This document shows, in pieces, positions 9,804 through 22,071 of a stretch of DNA of 64,000 bases (position 1 is the first letter of the stretch; the number at the start of each line of letters is the position of its first letter). The position numbers were made by a program, and so were the translations under genes. The DNA lies in NCBI RefSeq assembly GCF_000712135.1, contig NZ_JOOE01000001.1, positions 372,001 to 436,000 on the forward strand. The letters are read 5' to 3'. The notes beneath the pieces were generated by a model that was not told the origin of the DNA, made no database searches, and was given only the letters and a program-made list of their open reading frames with translations. This DNA comes from Sphingomonas sp. UNC305MFCol5.2. GTDB taxonomy: Bacteria > Pseudomonadota > Alphaproteobacteria > Sphingomonadales > Sphingomonadaceae.

Positions 9804-11177
9804 ATGACCAAGCGCATCCTGCTCGCGGCCGTCGCCGCGCTCGCCCTTCCCCTTCCCTCGTTGGCCCAGACGCACGACACGGTCGCGCTGCGCGACGCGG
9901 CGCTCAAGGACGATCTCGCCTGGGAGATCACCGAGGGGCTGACCACCGAAGTGGGTCAGCGGCTGGCGGCGACCGAAGCCGAGGCGCGGGCACGGGCCTG
10001 GGCGGTCCGGAAGCTGACCGCCTTGGGCTTCCAGAACGTCCATATAGAAACCTTCAGGATGCCGCTCTGGGTGCGCGGCGAGGAAAAAGCCGAAGTGCTG
10101 GGTGGTTCGGCGCAGAAGCTGGCGATCGCGGCGCTCGGCAATTCGGGATCGACGGGGCCCAAGGGCGTCGAGGCGGACGTCGCCTTCTTCCCGACGCTCG
10201 CCGATCTGGAGGCCGCGCCAGCGGAAGCCGTGAAGGGCAAGATCGTCTTCGTCAGCAATTCGATGACACCGACGCAGGACGGCTCGCAATATGGCACGTT
10301 CGGCGGTGCGCGGCGCACGGGACCGAACACGGCGGCGACAAAGGGCGCGGCGGCGATCCTGATTCGCTCGATCGGCACCGATCATCACCGCAATCCGCAC
10401 ACCGGCGTGACCAACTGGGCGGCGGGCGTGAAGCCGATCGCGGCGGCGGCGCTGTCGCTCCCCGACGCCGACCAGCTCGAACGGCTGCTCAAGCGCGGGC
10501 CGGTGCGGCTGAAGCTGCTCGTCACGCCCGAATTCAAGGGCGAAGCCGAATCGGGCAACGTCATCGCCGATGTGCCAGGCAGCGATCCCGGCGCCGGCAT
10601 CGTGCTGATCGGCGGGCATCTCGACAGCTGGGATCTCGGCACCGGCGCGATCGACGACGCCTCGGGCGTGGGTATCACCACCGCGGCGGCGAAGCGGATC
10701 ATGGACGCCGGTCAGCCGCGCCGGACGATTCGCGTCGTCTGGTTCGGCGCCGAGGAAGTCGGCGGGTTCGGCGGCGAAGCCTATGCCAAGGCGCATGCCG
10801 GCGAGCGCCACGTCTTCGCATCGGAATCGGATTTCGGCGCCGATCGGGTGTGGAAGTTCGAGACCAACCTGCCCGAGAGCGCCAAGGCCGTAGGCGATCG
10901 GCTCGCTATCGCGCTTTCTCCGCTCGGCATTTCACGCGGACGGGCCAATGCGGGCGGCGGCACCGATGTCGGGCCCGTGCTGCGCACCGGCGTCGCGGGG
11001 ATCGACCTCGGCCAATCGGGGCTGCGCTATTTCGATTATCACCACACGCCCGACGACACGCTCGACAAGATCGATCCCGAGCAGCTGCGCCAGAATGTGG
11101 CAGCGTGGACGGCGTTGCTCGCGATCGTCGCAAATGCGCCCGCGGATATCGGCAAGGTGGCGCCCGCCGCGCACTGA
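9804..11177 (+). CDS. M28 family zinc metallopeptidase
   Basis: Exported aminopeptidase/carboxypeptidase-type enzyme of 457 residues. A signal peptide (about 1-20, ending SLAQT) is followed by a protease-associated insertion and the M28 catalytic core. Zinc ligands and catalytic residues can be read in order: HLDSWD, IDDASG, GAEEVGG, ESDFGADR and YHHTPDDT. ATG 9804 starts the signal peptide and is preferred to an in-frame ATG at 9773. It is divergent from ettA. Confidence 0.9.
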   Translation: MTKRILLAAVAALALPLPSLAQTHDTVALRDAALKDDLAWEITEGLTTEVGQRLAATEAEARARAWAVRKLTALGFQNVHIETFRMPLWVRGEEKAEVLGGSAQKLAIAALGNSGSTGPKGVEADVAFFPTLADLEAAPAEAVKGKIVFVSNSMTPTQDGSQYGTFGGARRTGPNTAATKGAAAILIRSIGTDHHRNPHTGVTNWAAGVKPIAAAALSLPDADQLERLLKRGPVRLKLLVTPEFKGEAESGNVIADVPGSDPGAGIVLIGGHLDSWDLGTGAIDDASGVGITTAAAKRIMDAGQPRRTIRVVWFGAEEVGGFGGEAYAKAHAGERHVFASESDFGADRVWKFETNLPESAKAVGDRLAIALSPLGISRGRANAGGGTDVGPVLRTGVAGIDLGQSGLRYFDYHHTPDDTLDKIDPEQLRQNVAAWTALLAIVANAPADIGKVAPAAH

Positions 11178-11349
11178 CCGCCGTAGCGTCAAGGCGCTCG
11201 AATGTCCGAAATCGGGCAAAAAAGTGGCAGAAATTTTGCGTTTCGACGCATTTGCGATTGACGGAGACGCAACGACCGCTATTTCAGCACCTTCGCGTCG
11301 GCATTCGGGCCGGGTGCGAAACGTTTAATGTTCCATGGGAGCAACCCAC

Positions 11350-11583
11350 ATGAAGAAGATCCTCATTGTTGCTGCGACCGCCGGCCTGATGTCGCTCGCG
11401 GCTTGCAACGGCGGCACCACCAACACCACTGCCGAGAACGTCGCCGACAGCCACGAGGCGAACGCCGCGATCTATGACGACGCCGCCGACAACACCTCGA
11501 ACGCCGCCGCCGCGGACGTGCTCGAGAACGCTGCCGACGTCGAAGAGAACAAGGCCGACGCCGCCGAGGCGAACGCGCATTGA
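11350..11583 (+). CDS. Small alanine/asparagine-rich lipoprotein
   Basis: A 77-residue protein with a signal peptide and a lipobox (MSLAAC), so probably a lipoprotein anchored by a cysteine near residue 19. The mature part is low in complexity, with repeated ENVAD/ENAAD/EENKADAAEAN units and strong net negative charge, likely a helix. GGGAG precedes ATG 11350. Function is unknown. It ends just before a strong hairpin terminator. Confidence 0.75.
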   Translation: MKKILIVAATAGLMSLAACNGGTTNTTAENVADSHEANAAIYDDAADNTSNAAAADVLENAADVEENKADAAEANAH

Positions 11584-11623
11584 TCGGCGTTCCGGCTCGA
11601 ACGGGCCGGAGCTGAGAGTTAGG

Positions 11624-11653
11624 AAGGGCGCTCCCGCAAGGGGGCGCCCTTTT
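11624..11653 (+). terminator. Rho-independent terminator of the lipoprotein gene
   Basis: An 8-base stem (AAGGGCGC at 11624-11631 and GCGCCCTT at 11644-11651), extended by a partial CCC/GGG pairing, is followed by TTTTCC. It sits 40 bases after the lipoprotein stop codon and before dctA. Confidence 0.8.
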
Positions 11654-11705
11654 CCATTTGGGGCGGGCCCGCGACCGGCATAGACAAAGCGCGAAGGGAA
11701 TTGGG

Positions 11706-13031
11706 ATGGGGCCGATCAGAGCGGAGCACGGGCAGAGGCAGCCGTTCTGGCGCCTGCTCTATTTCTGGGTGCTGATCGGCATCATCGCCGGAGTCGCTGT
11801 CGGGGCGTTCTGGCCCGCATTCGGGGCGAGCCTGCAGCCGCTCGGCGAGGGCTTCATCAACCTCGTCAAGATGATCATCCCGCCGGTGATCTTCCTCACC
11901 GTGGTGACCGGGATCGCGGGATCGCGCCAGCTTGCGGCGCTGGGGCGCGTGGTGGCCAAGGCCTTTGCCTATTTCCTGTTCTTCTCCACCCTGGCGCTGA
12001 TCGTCGGCCTCGTCGTCGCGCATGTCGTCCAGCCAGGCGCCGGAATGCATGTCGATCCGTCCACGCTCAACGCGGCGGCGGTTCACGGCTATGAGGAAAA
12101 GGCGCACGAGACCAGCGTCACCGGGTTCCTGCTCTCTATAATTCCCACGACCCTGGTGTCGGCGTTCACCAGCGGGTCGATCCTCCAGATCCTGTTCGTG
12201 GCGGTGCTGTTCGGCGTCTCGCTGGCACTGGTCGGCGAGCCCGCGCGGGCGGTTACCGACATGCTCGAGCGAGTCGCCCTCGTGGTGTTCCGGCTGGTGA
12301 CGATCGTGATGTGGGCGGCGCCCGTCGGCGCCTTCGGAGCCATGGCCTTCACGATCGGCAAATATGGGCTGGGCAGCCTGTTGAGCCTCGGTGCGCTGGT
12401 GGGGACCTTTTACCTCACTGCCCTGATCTTCGTGCTGGGAGTGCTGGGGGCGGTCGCGGCGCTCAACGGCTTTTCGATCCTCAAGCTGATCCGCTACCTC
12501 AAGGCGGAATTGCTGCTCGTGCTCGGCACCTCCTCGTCCGAGGCCGCCCTGCCCGCCCTCATCCAGAAGATGGAGCGCGCGGGGTGCGACAAGGAAGTGG
12601 TCGGCGTGGTGGTGCCCACCGGCTATTCGTTCAACCTCGACGGCACCAACATCTACATGACGCTGGCGGCCCTGTTCATCGCGCAGGCGACGGGGGTGCA
12701 GCTGACGTTGGGCGAGCAAATCGCGCTGCTCGGCGTGGCGATGCTGAGCTCGAAGGGCGCGGCCGGAGTGACCGGATCCGGCTTCATCACCCTGGCCGCG
12801 ACGCTGGCGATCGTGCCCAAGGTGCCGATCGCGGGGATGGCGCTGATCCTGGGTGTCGACCGCTTCATGAGCGAATGCCGCAGCCTGACCAACTTCATGG
12901 GCAACGCCGTTGCGACGATCGTCGTGGCGCGCTGGGAGGGCGCTCTGGACGGCGACAGGCTGGCGCGGGCGCTGAACGGGGTTCCGGACGAATTGCCGGC
13001 CGCAGCGGCCGTGGAAAGCGATCCGGATTGA
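11706..13031 (+). CDS. dctA: Dicarboxylate/amino-acid:cation symporter (DAACS family)
   Basis: Inner-membrane carrier importing C4-dicarboxylates or acidic amino acids with H+ or Na+. The 441-residue protein has about eight membrane helices and the two re-entrant loops. Family motifs seen include [14 protein letters not shown], the serine-rich loop [10 protein letters not shown] and the binding segment [16 protein letters not shown], and [24 protein letters not shown] near the end. ATG 11706 with AAGGGA upstream is chosen. Which substrate it prefers (DctA or GltP type) cannot be settled by eye. Confidence 0.9.
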   Translation: MGPIRAEHGQRQPFWRLLYFWVLIGIIAGVAVGAFWPAFGASLQPLGEGFINLVKMIIPPVIFLTVVTGIAGSRQLAALGRVVAKAFAYFLFFSTLALIVGLVVAHVVQPGAGMHVDPSTLNAAAVHGYEEKAHETSVTGFLLSIIPTTLVSAFTSGSILQILFVAVLFGVSLALVGEPARAVTDMLERVALVVFRLVTIVMWAAPVGAFGAMAFTIGKYGLGSLLSLGALVGTFYLTALIFVLGVLGAVAALNGFSILKLIRYLKAELLLVLGTSSSEAALPALIQKMERAGCDKEVVGVVVPTGYSFNLDGTNIYMTLAALFIAQATGVQLTLGEQIALLGVAMLSSKGAAGVTGSGFITLAATLAIVPKVPIAGMALILGVDRFMSECRSLTNFMGNAVATIVVARWEGALDGDRLARALNGVPDELPAAAAVESDPD

Positions 13032-13290
13032 TGCGGCCCGAAGACTGCCGATTCGCACGTGCCTGTAGGATTTCGCCGGCTTAACTTCGCACTTTTCCCG
13101 CGGATTCGCTCATAAAATTACGCAACGCCGAAATTTTCGTGCGCAAGCGGCTGATTGTTGCACCAGGTTCAAAGAGCGGCGGCGTCTGCGGCCGCGCCCT
13201 ACTGCGCCAGACGAAATCCTACATTGCAAGCGGCGCATCATGCCGCAAGACCGCCCACCAGAGGGGTCGCAATGCAAGTGCTTGGGAAAG

Positions 13291-13367
<77 letters not shown>

Positions 13368-13434
13368 ACGTCGGGCCGCTTAGAGCTTCGCGAACCGGGG
13401 CACAAGGCACCTGGCGAACTATTGCGGCAGGCGC

Positions 13435-13510
13435 TGGTGGGCCCGGCAGGACTCGAACCCGCAACCTAGCCGTTATGAGCGGCCAGCTCTAACCGTTGAG
13501 CTACAGGCCC
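13435..13510 (-). tRNA. tRNA with CAT anticodon, most like tRNA-Ile2
   Basis: A 76-base cloverleaf on the minus strand: acceptor GGGCCTG with CGGGCCC (one G-T pair), anticodon loop CTCATAA (CAT), T loop TTCGAGT, encoded CCA. The D arm (AACGGTTAGAGC) and the GGCCGCTCATAACGG anticodon arm resemble E. coli ileX, so a lysidine-modified tRNA-Ile2 reading AUA is favoured; elongator Met is the alternative. Its 5' end overlaps the stop codon of the gene ending at 13501 by 10 bases. Confidence 0.85.
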
Positions 13511-14559
13511 CCAGCGCCCGCGGCAGTAGCGGAGGATGGGGCCGCGCCGCAAGCCGCGTCGAGCAGCTCGGCGAGCGATGCCGGCGCAACGTCCAGCCGC
13601 GCCAGCAGCGCGAAGACCGCATCCCACCAGCGATAGAAGGCCGCGAGGTCGGCGACGTCGCGGACATAGGGGGTGTGGCCGGGCTCTACCGAGGGCGAAT
13701 GGAAGCTGAAATTGAGCACACGCACCCCCTCGCCCACTGCTATCCGCACTGCTTCGAGCGCATCGTCGAGCGGCATGTCCTCGGGCGTCAGCGCCACGCG
13801 TGAGAGAAGGTGGAGGCGCGCGGCGATGCCGCGGCCGCGCGGCAGGCTGCCCAGCCGGCGATGGAGGCTGGCACCGCCACGACGGAGCGCGCCGGTGAAA
13901 ACCGTGGTCAAAGGTAGTTCGACGATCGACCCATCCGGGCCGGTGCGGAAAACATGGTTGGGGATCGCGGCGAAGTCGGGGCCGCCGTCCGGGCTGTAAT
14001 CGTAGCGCGCGCGCATCGAGCTATCGGCGCGATAGCCGAGCCGGGCGAGCGCGGCGAAGGTGTTCGGGCCGACACCGTAGCGCCCGGCGCGATAGATTAG
14101 CGGGCGCCTGCCGAAGGCCGAGGCGATGGCATCGGTGAGCACAGCCAGCTTGGCTTCTTCGAGCCCTGCGGGAAGGTTGCCTGCGAAGCTGTTGCGGAGG
14201 CTCACTTCTTCCTCGAAAGGCGGGTTCACCCAGGGATGGAGCTGGGTGCCGACCGCCGAACGGCCATCCTCGATCAGGCGGCGCAATATCTCGGCAGAGC
14301 GCTGACAAGTGGCGATGGGGTGGTCGACCAGCCAGGTGAGCGGGACGCCGTGTGCGGCGAAGCGAGCATGCGCTTCGGGCATAGCAGCCATGTGGCCGGT
14401 GCCGCGCGCGTCGCGACTGAAGGAGGTGCTCCAGTCGAACTCTTCCTCGGTATCGACGAAGACCGTGAAGCGCGTGCCGAAGCTCTCGGGCCACTGCACC
14501 AGCGTGGCGGGCAGCGGTGCTGGCGGGCGATAGCCCGTGCCGGAGTGGCGGTCCCCCAC
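13501..14559 (-). CDS. Polysaccharide deacetylase family protein (WalW-like)
   Basis: A 352-residue protein of the NodB-like carbohydrate esterase fold, resembling WalW of lipopolysaccharide loci. Motifs seen are FVDTEEEFDW (metal/acid region), THLHPW-like GTQLHPWVNPPFEEE, and YRAGRYGVGPN, which corresponds to the conserved RxGxxG segment. No signal peptide is seen. It starts with GTG 8 bases after the histidine kinase gene, so the two are probably cotranscribed. Its last 10 bases, including the stop, lie inside the tRNA at 13435-13510. Confidence 0.8.
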   Translation of the reverse strand: MGDRHSGTGYRPPAPLPATLVQWPESFGTRFTVFVDTEEEFDWSTSFSRDARGTGHMAAMPEAHARFAAHGVPLTWLVDHPIATCQRSAEILRRLIEDGRSAVGTQLHPWVNPPFEEEVSLRNSFAGNLPAGLEEAKLAVLTDAIASAFGRRPLIYRAGRYGVGPNTFAALARLGYRADSSMRARYDYSPDGGPDFAAIPNHVFRTGPDGSIVELPLTTVFTGALRRGGASLHRRLGSLPRGRGIAARLHLLSRVALTPEDMPLDDALEAVRIAVGEGVRVLNFSFHSPSVEPGHTPYVRDVADLAAFYRWWDAVFALLARLDVAPASLAELLDAACGAAPSSATAAGAGGL

Positions 14560-14566
14560 CGTCAGT

Positions 14567-16291
14567 TCAGATCGCCTGGCCCACCTGGCTGGTTACGGCG
14601 GCGGGGAGCCGCAAAGTCAAGATCGACGGCTCGATCACGAGGCTCCCGCCGAGCTCGCGCGCGAGATTGCGGGCGAGGCGCAGCGCGAAGCCGGTGCCGA
14701 GCAGCGTCGCATCCTCGCGTTCGTCGTCGATGCCGAGCACCGAATCGCCGGGATAATCGGCGAGCGCCCGGGGACGATCGATCGCCACTGCGACCTTCTG
14801 ATCGCTCTCCAGCGCCATGTTGACGCCGATCCGCTCGCCCGGGGCACTGGCCGACACCAAAGTCGCCATCAGCCGCGCGAGCAACCGCTCGACCGCGCGG
14901 CGATCACCGGCGACGGTCAAGTCCTCGATCGGCAAGGCGATCATCGAGCCGCGCAGCTCCAGCAACGCCGCCAGATCGTCGGCGATCGTCGCGAGCAGGG
15001 GGCGCAGCGGCACCCGGCCGGGGACCAGCGACAGCGCCGCGCTGTCGATCCGGGCGGCGAGATCGAGATCGTCGATCGCACCGAGCAACTCACGCGCCTG
15101 GCTGCGGATGACATTGGCGCGATCGCGGTAGATCCCGGCGACGGGGCCGAGCATCTGCGTCTCGATCATCTCGGCGAAGCCGGCAATAGCGTTGGTCGGC
15201 GTGCGCAATTCGTGGACGAGCTGGCGCAGCGATTCGGCGGGCGAGCCGACCGGCACGCGCACAGGCTCCGCGCGCTCGTCGGTGCGCGGGCGACGGGCGG
15301 TGCCGCGATAGCCGGTGAAGCGGCCATTGGCGGGATCGAACACCGGGATGGCGGAAATCAGCCAGTCCCCGGCGGCATCCGAACTGCCCTCGATGTGCAT
15401 CCGTGCGGTGGAGAAGCCGGCGCGGCGACGGAACGCCCCCGCGGCGATGCCGTCGATCTGCGAGCCGTCGATCCCCAGCAGATCGAGCGAAAGGCCGATC
15501 ACCGCCGCACGGCTGACGCCGTCGACCCAGCGGACCACGCCCTTCTCGTCGGTTTCGAAGCGGAACTGCTCGACGACTGGCGGCGCGGGCGTCGGCACGG
15601 GGCCCGCCTCTTCGCGATTGCGCCAGAACGCGTCGATTCGCGCGACGACCTCGGCGATTTCGAACGGACCCTCGTCCTCGATCCGCGCCGGTTGCGCGGC
15701 CGGCCGTGCCAGCGCGTCCCGGGACGCCGCGGCCGAGATCCTCTCGCTGTGGTCCATTGTCAGGTTCTGCGCGTCCGGCTCCGCCTCCGCAATCGATCCG
15801 GCAGAACTATCCACAACTTCTGTCACGCGGGCGTGCTCGACACCGGTTTCCGAAACCCCGGCGTCGTTCGGCAGCACGAAATCGACCGGTCCGAAGCTTT
15901 CGAGCGCACGCTGGACCGCGGGCGGCAGATCACGCCGGTTGCGCAGGATCGTTCGCGCGGCGGGGGTGAGGTCGGGAAGCAGCTGGATCCACTCGGACGC
16001 CGAGAGCCGGGCGCTACGCAGCACGGGAATCGCGATCGGCAGATCATCGCGCGCAAACAGCCGCACCAAAGGTGCCGGTGGATTGGAAAATTCGAGCGCG
16101 CGCGCGCTGGCGACACGCACCTGCCTCGGCACTTCGCTCCTGATCGCGCGCAGAGTCGCCATCGCCCTCGTGGCAGGGGGCACGCGGCGGCGACCGATCA
16201 GATCGACGAGCTGGCGCCACGCCGACTGGACGCCATAAGGCGTACCCAAATCAGCCGCTAGCACGGTCTCGAGAGTGTCGTCGAAGCGCAC
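14567..16291 (-). CDS. Sensor histidine kinase with N-terminal DUF2336-like region
   Basis: A 574-residue cytoplasmic histidine kinase without clear membrane helices. The N-terminal part (about 90-150, PDLTPAARTILRNRRDLPP) resembles DUF2336 repeats. A PAS-like domain follows (about 240-335), then the phospho-acceptor H-box with His360 in LVHELRTPTNAIAGF. The ATP-binding HATPase part at the end has GTGFALRLARNLARELGG as its G2 box; the N and G1 boxes are weak. The partner response regulator is not adjacent. The input signal is unknown. Confidence 0.85.
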   Translation of the reverse strand: MRFDDTLETVLAADLGTPYGVQSAWRQLVDLIGRRRVPPATRAMATLRAIRSEVPRQVRVASARALEFSNPPAPLVRLFARDDLPIAIPVLRSARLSASEWIQLLPDLTPAARTILRNRRDLPPAVQRALESFGPVDFVLPNDAGVSETGVEHARVTEVVDSSAGSIAEAEPDAQNLTMDHSERISAAASRDALARPAAQPARIEDEGPFEIAEVVARIDAFWRNREEAGPVPTPAPPVVEQFRFETDEKGVVRWVDGVSRAAVIGLSLDLLGIDGSQIDGIAAGAFRRRAGFSTARMHIEGSSDAAGDWLISAIPVFDPANGRFTGYRGTARRPRTDERAEPVRVPVGSPAESLRQLVHELRTPTNAIAGFAEMIETQMLGPVAGIYRDRANVIRSQARELLGAIDDLDLAARIDSAALSLVPGRVPLRPLLATIADDLAALLELRGSMIALPIEDLTVAGDRRAVERLLARLMATLVSASAPGERIGVNMALESDQKVAVAIDRPRALADYPGDSVLGIDDEREDATLLGTGFALRLARNLARELGGSLVIEPSILTLRLPAAVTSQVGQAI

Positions 16292-16472
16292 GCGCCTGCC
16301 AAGATCCCCCGGCGCGGAAGTGCGCCTTCAATAAATTCTTAATGCTCAGGGGAGGCCCTAGATACAGTCCATTTCGGCACGTCGCATTGTGGGACAATTG
16401 CGTTGCGTTGTAATTATCTTATAGTCTAGCAACCCCTGCATGCAACGAATCCACAATGAAAGAGACGAACCC

Positions 16473-16940
16473 ATGCGATTCGACGATATCGACGTACGGA
16501 TCCTGGGGCTGCTGCAAGATAATGGCCGGATGACCAATGTCGAGCTGGCGGAGCGTGTCGGGCTGACTGCGCCGCCCTGCCTGCGCCGCGTGCGCGCGCT
16601 CGAGCAGCAGGGCGCGATCAGCGGTTATCACGCCGCGCTCGATCCGGCCGCATTGGGCTACAACCTCACCGTCTTCGCGATGGTGAGCCTCAAGAGCCAG
16701 GCCGAGAGCGATTTGCGCGCATTCGAGCAGCTGGTGGCGGACATTCCCGAGGTCCGCGAATGCCATATGCTCAACGGCGAAATCGACTTCATCCTCAAGA
16801 TCGTCGCGCCCGATCTGCAGAGCTTCCAGCAGATCCTGACGACCAAGCTGACCACCGCGCCCAATGTCGAGCATGTGAAGACGTCGCTGACGATTCGCAC
16901 GTCGAAGGCGCTGCCGGGCGTCCCCGTTCCCGAAATGTGA
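16473..16940 (+). CDS. Lrp/AsnC family transcriptional regulator
   Basis: A 155-residue feast/famine regulator: an N-terminal winged helix-turn-helix (about 3-60, VRILGLLQDNGRMTNVELAERVGL) and a C-terminal RAM/AsnC ligand-binding domain (about 70-150). These proteins bind DNA as dimers or octamers and respond to amino acids. ATG 16473 is chosen because the HTH starts directly after it; an in-frame ATG at 16440 would add 11 residues. It is divergent from the histidine kinase, and its regulon is unknown. Confidence 0.9.
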   Translation: MRFDDIDVRILGLLQDNGRMTNVELAERVGLTAPPCLRRVRALEQQGAISGYHAALDPAALGYNLTVFAMVSLKSQAESDLRAFEQLVADIPEVRECHMLNGEIDFILKIVAPDLQSFQQILTTKLTTAPNVEHVKTSLTIRTSKALPGVPVPEM

Positions 16941-16941
16941 A

Positions 16942-16974
16942 AAGGGGCGACATCGCTGCCGCCCCTTCCCTGTT
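16942..16974. terminator. Hairpin between convergent lrp and TPR genes
   Basis: An 8-base stem (AAGGGGCG at 16942-16949, CGCCCCTT at 16960-16967) with a 10-base loop begins right after the lrp stop, followed by CCCTGTTT. A plausible terminator for lrp. Confidence 0.55.
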
Positions 16975-16991
16975 TGCACTGGCCGTTTCGC

Positions 16992-18248
16992 TCAGGCGAG
17001 CGGCGGGAAGTCGATCGAGGCCTGCCACAGCAGCGCCAGATTGGCATGTGCACCCTTGATCGCCTGGAAGGCCGTGCGCGCCTCGTCCTTGCGGCCGAGC
17101 GCACGCAGCGCGACGCCTCGGTTGAGGTTCACTTCGTCGGCATCGACGCTGCCCTTCTGGAGCGACAGATCGTAGAGCTCGAGCGCGCGAGCGTAATTGC
17201 CCGATGCGAGGAAGGCGTCGGCGGTCTGCTGCGCGGTCTTGCCGTCCTTGCCGGCCGCGGCCTGCTTGGCGAGACCTTCGAGCGAGCCTTCCGATTTCAC
17301 CGCGGTTTGCGATGCGGTGTAGGTGCGCTGCACATCGGCGTCGGCAGCGGGAATCTTGCCCGACTTGCGGCCCTCGTCGATCACCGCGACCGCTTCCCAA
17401 GGCAGGCCCGATTGCTGCGCGGCGAAGGCGTAATCGGCATAGTCGCCGCGATCGGCCAGCGCATTTGTGGCACGCATCAGCCGGTACAGGTTCATCTTCT
17501 CGGTCTTGCCGGTGGCCGGAGCGCCCTGACGATAGACCTGGATCGCCCAGCGCCAGTTCTGCACGGTGGGATATTCGGCGATGTAGCGCTTCAGCCAATC
17601 GGCCATCGCGGCGCGATCGCCGGTGGCGTTCACGCGCGGGATCGCGAATTTGTACCAATCGACCGGCGGCTTGCGGCCCGCGGCCTTGCTCGCCTGGATC
17701 GCGCGATTCACTTCGCCGATCGATTCGACCGGCTTGCCGGTGGCGGCATAGGCGTTGGCGAGCAGCACGGGGAGATCTTCCTGGGTGGATCCAAGCTCGC
17801 GCGCCTTGAGCAGCGGCGCGATGGCCTCCGCCGGCTTCTTCTGGGCGAGATATTGCGAGCCGACCATGTAATTGTAGATCGCACCATAGACCTTGGCCCG
17901 ATCGGGCGGCGTCTTGGGATTGCTGGCGAGGGCGCCGAGCGCCTTCATCTGGCCCGCTTCGTTCTTCTTCTCGAGTTCGAGCTGGAGACGCAGGAAGCCC
18001 GAATAATATTTCTCATCGTCGTTCGCGGCGACGGTTTCGGCAGCGGTGAGCTGCGTATCCGCGGTGGCGAGATCCTTGGCCTTCAGCGCGGTCTCCGCGG
18101 CAACGGCCGCCTTGCGGAACGCGTCGCTCACCTTGAGCTGGGGTTCCGCCTTCTTGTCCGCCTTCTGCGCCAGCGCCGGCGTGATGCCCACAGCGGAGGC
18201 GCCCAGCGTCAGCGCGGCGGCCAGCGCGAGCTTCGAAACGAACTTCAT
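16992..18248 (-). CDS. Periplasmic TPR-repeat protein of unknown role
   Basis: A 418-residue exported protein. A signal peptide (MKFVSKLALAAALTLGASA, cleavage near PALAQ) leads to an all-helical body with several tetratricopeptide-like repeats, e.g. LATADTQLTAAETVA, AEAIAPLLKARELGS and YARALELYDLSLQKG. TPR arrays usually hold protein partners together; no catalytic motif is seen. The start at 18248 has GAGGAGAG in front; an upstream start at 18275 is less likely. Confidence 0.8.
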   Translation of the reverse strand: MKFVSKLALAAALTLGASAVGITPALAQKADKKAEPQLKVSDAFRKAAVAAETALKAKDLATADTQLTAAETVAANDDEKYYSGFLRLQLELEKKNEAGQMKALGALASNPKTPPDRAKVYGAIYNYMVGSQYLAQKKPAEAIAPLLKARELGSTQEDLPVLLANAYAATGKPVESIGEVNRAIQASKAAGRKPPVDWYKFAIPRVNATGDRAAMADWLKRYIAEYPTVQNWRWAIQVYRQGAPATGKTEKMNLYRLMRATNALADRGDYADYAFAAQQSGLPWEAVAVIDEGRKSGKIPAADADVQRTYTASQTAVKSEGSLEGLAKQAAAGKDGKTAQQTADAFLASGNYARALELYDLSLQKGSVDADEVNLNRGVALRALGRKDEARTAFQAIKGAHANLALLWQASIDFPPLA

Positions 18249-18450
18249 GTACAACTCTCCTCGTGGGAACGGCATACTGGTCGGCGGCCCCTGTAAATGT
18301 CTGCCGCGCGCCGTTCAAGCGGACGCAGATGAGTTAGCGATGGCAAGCGCGCCCTGAACGACGATTGAACGCCCGTAATCGTTCCGCGACTGGCGTTCGA
18401 TCGCCAATACCGCTTAAACTGGCCCGGTTTACCGGGGGGAAGTTCGTTTC

Positions 18451-19053
18451 ATGCTGACCGTGCTCGCGCTCATGTTCCAGACCGCCACATTGTATGCCGA
18501 CAACGCCAAGGCCGCCATGACCTGCGCGCAGGCGGTCACCATCGTGGATTCGTCGAGCAAGTCGCCGCTGCAGCTGACCTCGCAATTTACTTATCTCGCG
18601 ATGCAATCGGCCAAGGCGAAGCCTGGCGCCGGCTCGTTCTTCGACCAGCTCAACGCGCTTTCCGAGCAGGTGGGTAAGGACGCAGCGCTCACACCCGAGC
18701 AGGCAAAGACGCTCGCCCCACTCTGCGACAAGCGCTTTCCGATCGCGCGCAGCCCCGCGCCGGCGCGATTGCCGAGCGACCCCTTCCGCCGCGACATGCT
18801 GTGCTTCGGCACACTTTCGGTGCTCCAGGGCGCCGCCGAGGAGATCGCCAAGGCCGGCAGCGATTCGCAGCTGACGAAGATCAGGGCGGCGCTCACGCCG
18901 CTGACCGACAAGATGACCGACGATGCTCTCAAGAAGCGCGGATTGGCCAGCGATGGCGCCTTCGTAAAGGCGCTGGGCGACGAGATGCTCGCGTCGCTGC
19001 CGGTCGGCAATCCAATGACCGTCGCGGCCGCCTGCGGCGTCACGCTGAGCTGA
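18451..19053 (+). CDS. Exported protein of unknown function
   Basis: A 200-residue protein not recognised. It has a hydrophobic N-terminus that may be a signal peptide, and cysteines at CAQAV, LCDKRF, MLCFG and AACGV that could pair in the periplasm. The rest is helical with many Ala/Lys/Leu residues. It stands between the divergent TPR gene and gyrA; no function is suggested by neighbours. Confidence 0.6.
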   Translation: MLTVLALMFQTATLYADNAKAAMTCAQAVTIVDSSSKSPLQLTSQFTYLAMQSAKAKPGAGSFFDQLNALSEQVGKDAALTPEQAKTLAPLCDKRFPIARSPAPARLPSDPFRRDMLCFGTLSVLQGAAEEIAKAGSDSQLTKIRAALTPLTDKMTDDALKKRGLASDGAFVKALGDEMLASLPVGNPMTVAAACGVTLS

Positions 19054-19069
19054 AGCCAAATCCATGCCT

Positions 19070-19095
19070 CACGCGCGCGTACACGCGCACGCGCG
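19070..19095. other. Strictly alternating purine-pyrimidine tract upstream of gyrA
   Basis: Twenty-six bases in a row alternate pyrimidine and purine, mostly CG with some CA/TA steps. Such tracts can adopt Z-DNA under negative supercoiling. The tract lies about 70 bases before the gyrA start, in the probable promoter region. Confidence 0.6.
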
Positions 19096-19162
19096 GGTTG
19101 GCAGGTGGTATCGGGCACGCTAGAGCCACATGTAACGTAACAAACTCCGAAAGCATGATCCT

Positions 19163-21907
<2,745 letters not shown>

Positions 21908-21922
21908 GATTGGCAACATGCT

Positions 21923-22025
21923 GTTCCCCGGCGAAGGCCGGGGCCCAGTTGCAGCGCGGTCGAAATTGGCCGGGCAGCGCGCCTCATGGGACATCGATAC
22001 TGGGCCCCGGCCTTCGCCGGGGAAC
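21923..22025. repeat. Long perfect inverted repeat, REP-like element
   Basis: A 27-base arm (21923-21949, starting GTTCCCCGGCGAAGG) is repeated in exact inverted form at 21999-22025, enclosing 49 bases. It begins 15 bases after the gyrA stop. Dispersed elements of this form, GTTCCCCGGCGAAGGCCGGG, are common between genes in sphingomonad genomes as far as I remember. It may act as an mRNA 3' stabiliser or transcription stop for gyrA. Confidence 0.85.
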
Positions 22026-22071
22026 AATATGGGTAACGCCGGTGTAGTCGCCTGAGACCAAGAGGGAAAGC

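Noticed and set aside
14537..16261. A 574-codon plus-strand frame opposite the histidine kinase
   Set aside because: The minus-strand frame has the H-box and ATPase motifs; the plus frame has none.
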